Part shown: positions 61,916 through 64,000 of the stretch, piece by piece
How positions within the stretch are numbered: the stretch's first letter is position 1
Layout of the letters: each line of letters starts with the position of its first letter
Source of the DNA: JBGTGT01 sp051439375
Lineage (GTDB): Bacteria > Cyanobacteriota > Cyanobacteriia > Cyanobacteriales > Microcystaceae
Assembly (NCBI GenBank): GCA_051439375.1
Contig: JBFRWB010000195.1
Location: 4,791 to 68,790 of the forward strand
Length of the DNA stretch: 64,000 nucleotides
Direction: 5' to 3'
Program-made: the position numbers and the translations under genes
Notes under the pieces: model-generated
Seen by the model: the letters and a program-made list of their open reading frames with translations, nothing else
Database searches by the model: none
What the model was told of the DNA's origin: nothing

Positions 61916-63499
61916 ATGGCTAAAGCAAAGACTGTTTATGTTTGTAGTGCGTGTGGGGCAGAATCACCGCAATGGTTTGGTAAATGTCCAAGTTGTCAAG
62001 TCTATGGCACGTTAGAGGAACAGGTTGTTAACTCGAATAGTAATACAGCAGCCGGAATTAGTAGAGGGGGCTGGCAATCTAATAATCATGGTACATCTCG
62101 CAGCAATACTCCTGCCCAACCCCGAATTTCCCTTAAATTTTCTGATATTACTGAAGCGGAACAAGCCCGCTTTCCCTCTGGTTATGCGGAATTCGATCGC
62201 GTCTTAGGGGGCGGTTTAGTCCCCGGTTCTTTGGTTTTAATTGGGGGAGATCCGGGGATTGGTAAGTCAACTCTGTTATTACAGGTGGCTAACTCTTTAT
62301 CTGAGCGTTTACCTCGCATTCTCTACGTTTCGGCTGAAGAATCAGGGCAACAGGTTAAATTAAGAGCGTCTCGTTTAGGGGTAACCGATATTGCAGACAT
62401 CGAAGAGGAAGAGGAAATAACGAATACTTCGAGTAATGGGAATGGCAAAAATGGCAAAAGTACGCCCTCTCAACCTCAAGATACGATCAACGAAGGGGAA
62501 GAAGATTGTAATTTATATGTTTTGCCCGAAACTGATTTAGAAGAAATTTTACGGGAATTAGAAGCCCTAAAGCCCCAAGTCGCCATTATTGATAGTATTC
62601 AAACCTTATATTTTGCAGCCTTAACCTCAGCCCCCGGTTCGGTGTCTCAAGTCCGAGAATGTACCTCTGCATTGATGCAAGTGGCTAAACGGGAGAATAT
62701 AACTCTCTTAATTGTCGGTCATGTGACGAAGGAAGGAGCGATCGCAGGGCCGAGGGTATTAGAACATTTAGTCGATACGGTACTCTATTTTGAGGGCGAT
62801 CGCTATGCTTCCCATCGACTTTTAAGATCGGTCAAAAATCGCTTTGGGGCAACCCATGAAATCGGTATCTTTGAGATGGCAGAGAGAGGATTAGTAGAAG
62901 TATTGAATCCTTCTGAGCTTTTCCTCGGTAATCGGGATGAATTAGCCCCCGGAACGGCAACGGTGGTGGCTTGTGAAGGAACTCGTCCTATTGTAGTTGA
63001 GTTGCAAGCCCTAGTCAGTCCTACCAGTTACGCCAGTCCTCGACGGGCAACGACGGGGGTTGATTATAATCGTTTACAGCAAATTCTAGCGGTTTTGGAG
63101 AAAAGGGTGGGAATTCCCCTGTCTAAACTGGATGCTTATCTGGCTTCTGCGGGCGGACTCAACGTAGAAGAACCTGCCGCCGATTTAGGGATAGCAATTT
63201 CTGTGGTGGCGAGTTTTAGGGATAAAGTCGTTGATCCTCGGACGGTGTTAATAGGAGAGGTAGGATTAGGGGGACAAGTCCGTTTAGTCGCACAAATGGA
63301 ATTAAGGTTAAAGGAGGCGGCTAAGTTAGGCTTTAAACGAGCGATCGTTCCCAAAGGACAAAGTTTTCCCGACGATGTGGGTTTAGAAATTGTCAATGTA
63401 GGAAAAGTGATTGATGCGATCATTGCAGCGATTCCCTCTCAGAAATCTTTTGGTAGCGGAGAGGAAGATAGCCCAGAAGAGGAGTTTGAGGATTTCTAA
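61916..63499 (+). CDS. radA: DNA repair protein RadA
   Basis: RadA is a RecA-like helicase that promotes branch migration during recombination. The N-terminal zinc finger CSACG-CPSC (about 10-30), Walker A GGDPGIGKST (about 114-123), KNRFG motif (about 303-307), and a C-terminal Lon-type domain are all present. The 527-residue length exceeds the usual ~455 because of an acidic Gly/Ser/Asn insert (about residues 160-200). It is a single gene followed by a 21-bp tandem repeat. Confidence 0.94.
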   Translation: MAKAKTVYVCSACGAESPQWFGKCPSCQVYGTLEEQVVNSNSNTAAGISRGGWQSNNHGTSRSNTPAQPRISLKFSDITEAEQARFPSGYAEFDRVLGGGLVPGSLVLIGGDPGIGKSTLLLQVANSLSERLPRILYVSAEESGQQVKLRASRLGVTDIADIEEEEEITNTSSNGNGKNGKSTPSQPQDTINEGEEDCNLYVLPETDLEEILRELEALKPQVAIIDSIQTLYFAALTSAPGSVSQVRECTSALMQVAKRENITLLIVGHVTKEGAIAGPRVLEHLVDTVLYFEGDRYASHRLLRSVKNRFGATHEIGIFEMAERGLVEVLNPSELFLGNRDELAPGTATVVACEGTRPIVVELQALVSPTSYASPRRATTGVDYNRLQQILAVLEKRVGIPLSKLDAYLASAGGLNVEEPAADLGIAISVVASFRDKVVDPRTVLIGEVGLGGQVRLVAQMELRLKEAAKLGFKRAIVPKGQSFPDDVGLEIVNVGKVIDAIIAAIPSQKSFGSGEEDSPEEEFEDF

Positions 63500-63554
63500 G
63501 CCATTCTGAAAGACTTACCGAGGGATAATGAATTAACCACAGTAGTATAAAATT

Positions 63555-63848
63555 GATTCCTCAGTGTCTTGGAAGGATTCCTCAGAAGTCGGGAACAATT
63601 CCTAAGAGGCTGTGAATGATTGCTTAGAGACAGGGAACGATTTCTTAGAGACAGGGAACGATTTCTGATAGACGGGGAATGATTTCTGATAGACAGGGAA
63701 TGATTTCTGATAGACAGGTAACAATTTCTGATAGACAGGGAATGATTGCTTAGAGACAGGGAACGATTTCTGATAGACAGGGAATGATTGCTTAGAGACA
63801 GGTAACAATTTCTGATAGACAGGGAACGATTTTTTAGAGACAGGGAAT
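63555..63848. repeat. 21-bp tandem repeat, 14 units
   Basis: Fourteen consecutive 21-bp units fill this stretch, 56 bases after the radA stop codon. The consensus is GATTTCTGATAGACAGGGAA plus one base, with a second variant containing GATTGCTTAGAGACAGGG. The two variants are interspersed. The first three units are more degenerate and the array ends in a partial unit. Because 21 is a multiple of three, long open frames on the minus strand are a trivial outcome. Confidence 0.92.
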
Positions 63849-64000
63849 GATTTTTGATACCAAATCCCCATCTCATACCAAATCCGACTTATAAAACCTA
63901 GTTATAATTAGGCTATTTGAAGCCAACTATAGTAAGTTAAATCTTTGATTTTTTCCTGCATTTCCGTCGTTTCTGTCAAAATATTACATCTTTGTACTAA
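63849..64000. other. End of window after the repeat array
   Basis: I see no gene here. The AT-rich sequence includes the repeated phrase ataccaaatcc and continues beyond the window. Confidence 0.3.

Noticed and set aside
63555..63848. Possible CRISPR array
   Set aside because: The 21-bp units are directly adjacent with no unique spacers.
63555..63848. Plasmid-type replication origin iterons
   Set aside because: No replication initiator gene is nearby and radA is chromosomal; kept only as a tandem repeat of unknown role.
63496..63876. 126-residue minus-strand protein with SLSIRN-type heptad repeats
   Set aside because: It is the automatic result of a 21-bp repeat without stops; two frames are open across the array, and there is no ribosome site or conserved flank.

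Overview
This window comes from a cyanobacterial chromosome. The evidence is a Pix-type phototaxis cluster with bilin-binding GAF domains, a plastoquinone/tocopherol methyltransferase of the Sll0418 type, a probable Psb35 photosystem II assembly protein, a COP23 protein, a CpcD-like linker domain, and frequent GCGATCGC (HIP1) octamers. The AT-rich, repeat-laden spacers and the COP23/PatD-type genes fit a unicellular Crocosphaera/Cyanothece-like organism, but that placement is inference. No rRNA, CRISPR array, intact transposase or intact prophage was seen.

Layout. (1) 0.04-0.8 kb: a dienelactone hydrolase. (2) 1.2-15.5 kb: a light-chemotaxis operon in the order PATAN-REC (pixG), REC (pixH), CheW (pixI), bilin-GAF chemoreceptor (pixJ1), c-type heme lipoprotein, Cache plus bilin-GAF chemoreceptor (pixJ2 position), hybrid CheA (pixL), CheW-like protein. 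Its spacers are filled with 7-bp tandem repeats. (3) 15.9-20.3 kb: hemE, then a convergent hybrid histidine kinase / REC-PAS-GGDEF pair that probably links signalling to cyclic-di-GMP. (4) 20.6-30.5 kb: a small Cys-rich protein, a large NACHT-HEAT NTPase, a Tat-exported amine/amino-acid oxidase, a NatB-like amino-acid binding lipoprotein, the Sll0418-like methyltransferase and an FAD monooxygenase. (5) 30.5-34.5 kb: an accessory patch with a RelE-type toxin/antitoxin pair and a two-gene unit of a P-loop NTPase plus a TPR protein whose N-terminus resembles a degenerate STAND module. (6) 34.7-44 kb: psb35, hisA, a zinc-free quinone oxidoreductase-like protein, a Ser/Thr kinase with a beta-propeller-like tail, two secreted trypsin-like proteases, a COP23 protein and gltX. 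(7) 44.1-49.5 kb: a second accessory island with a phosphorylase-GUN4 fusion broken by a frameshift, two mosaic-related PIN toxin/antitoxin pairs, a decayed third PIN module, an intact antitoxin whose RelE partner has a premature stop, two copies of a 75-bp inverted-repeat element bracketing part of this, an ABC-2 permease, a helix-turn-helix remnant and tRNA-Val(GAC). (8) 49.6-64 kb: a CpcD-like basic protein, an unknown protein, RtcB, a PatD-like protein, the long RelA/SpoT enzyme, an MFS transporter, a PEP-CTERM protein, an SLH/OprB-type porin with a truncated copy beside it, a PD-(D/E)XK-like protein, a Uma2 nuclease, RadA, and a 14-unit 21-bp tandem repeat.

How it fits together. Region 2 is a complete light-taxis pathway: receptors, CheW adaptors, CheA, and REC/PATAN outputs that in relatives act on type IV pilus motility. 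Regions 5 and 7 look like turnover zones of conflict and toxin/antitoxin genes mixed with short mobile repeats. The best candidates for an undescribed system are the NTPase/TPR pair at 31.3-34.5 kb, the phosphorylase-GUN4 fusion at 44.1-45.6 kb and the heme lipoprotein set between two bilin chemoreceptors at 6.4 kb.
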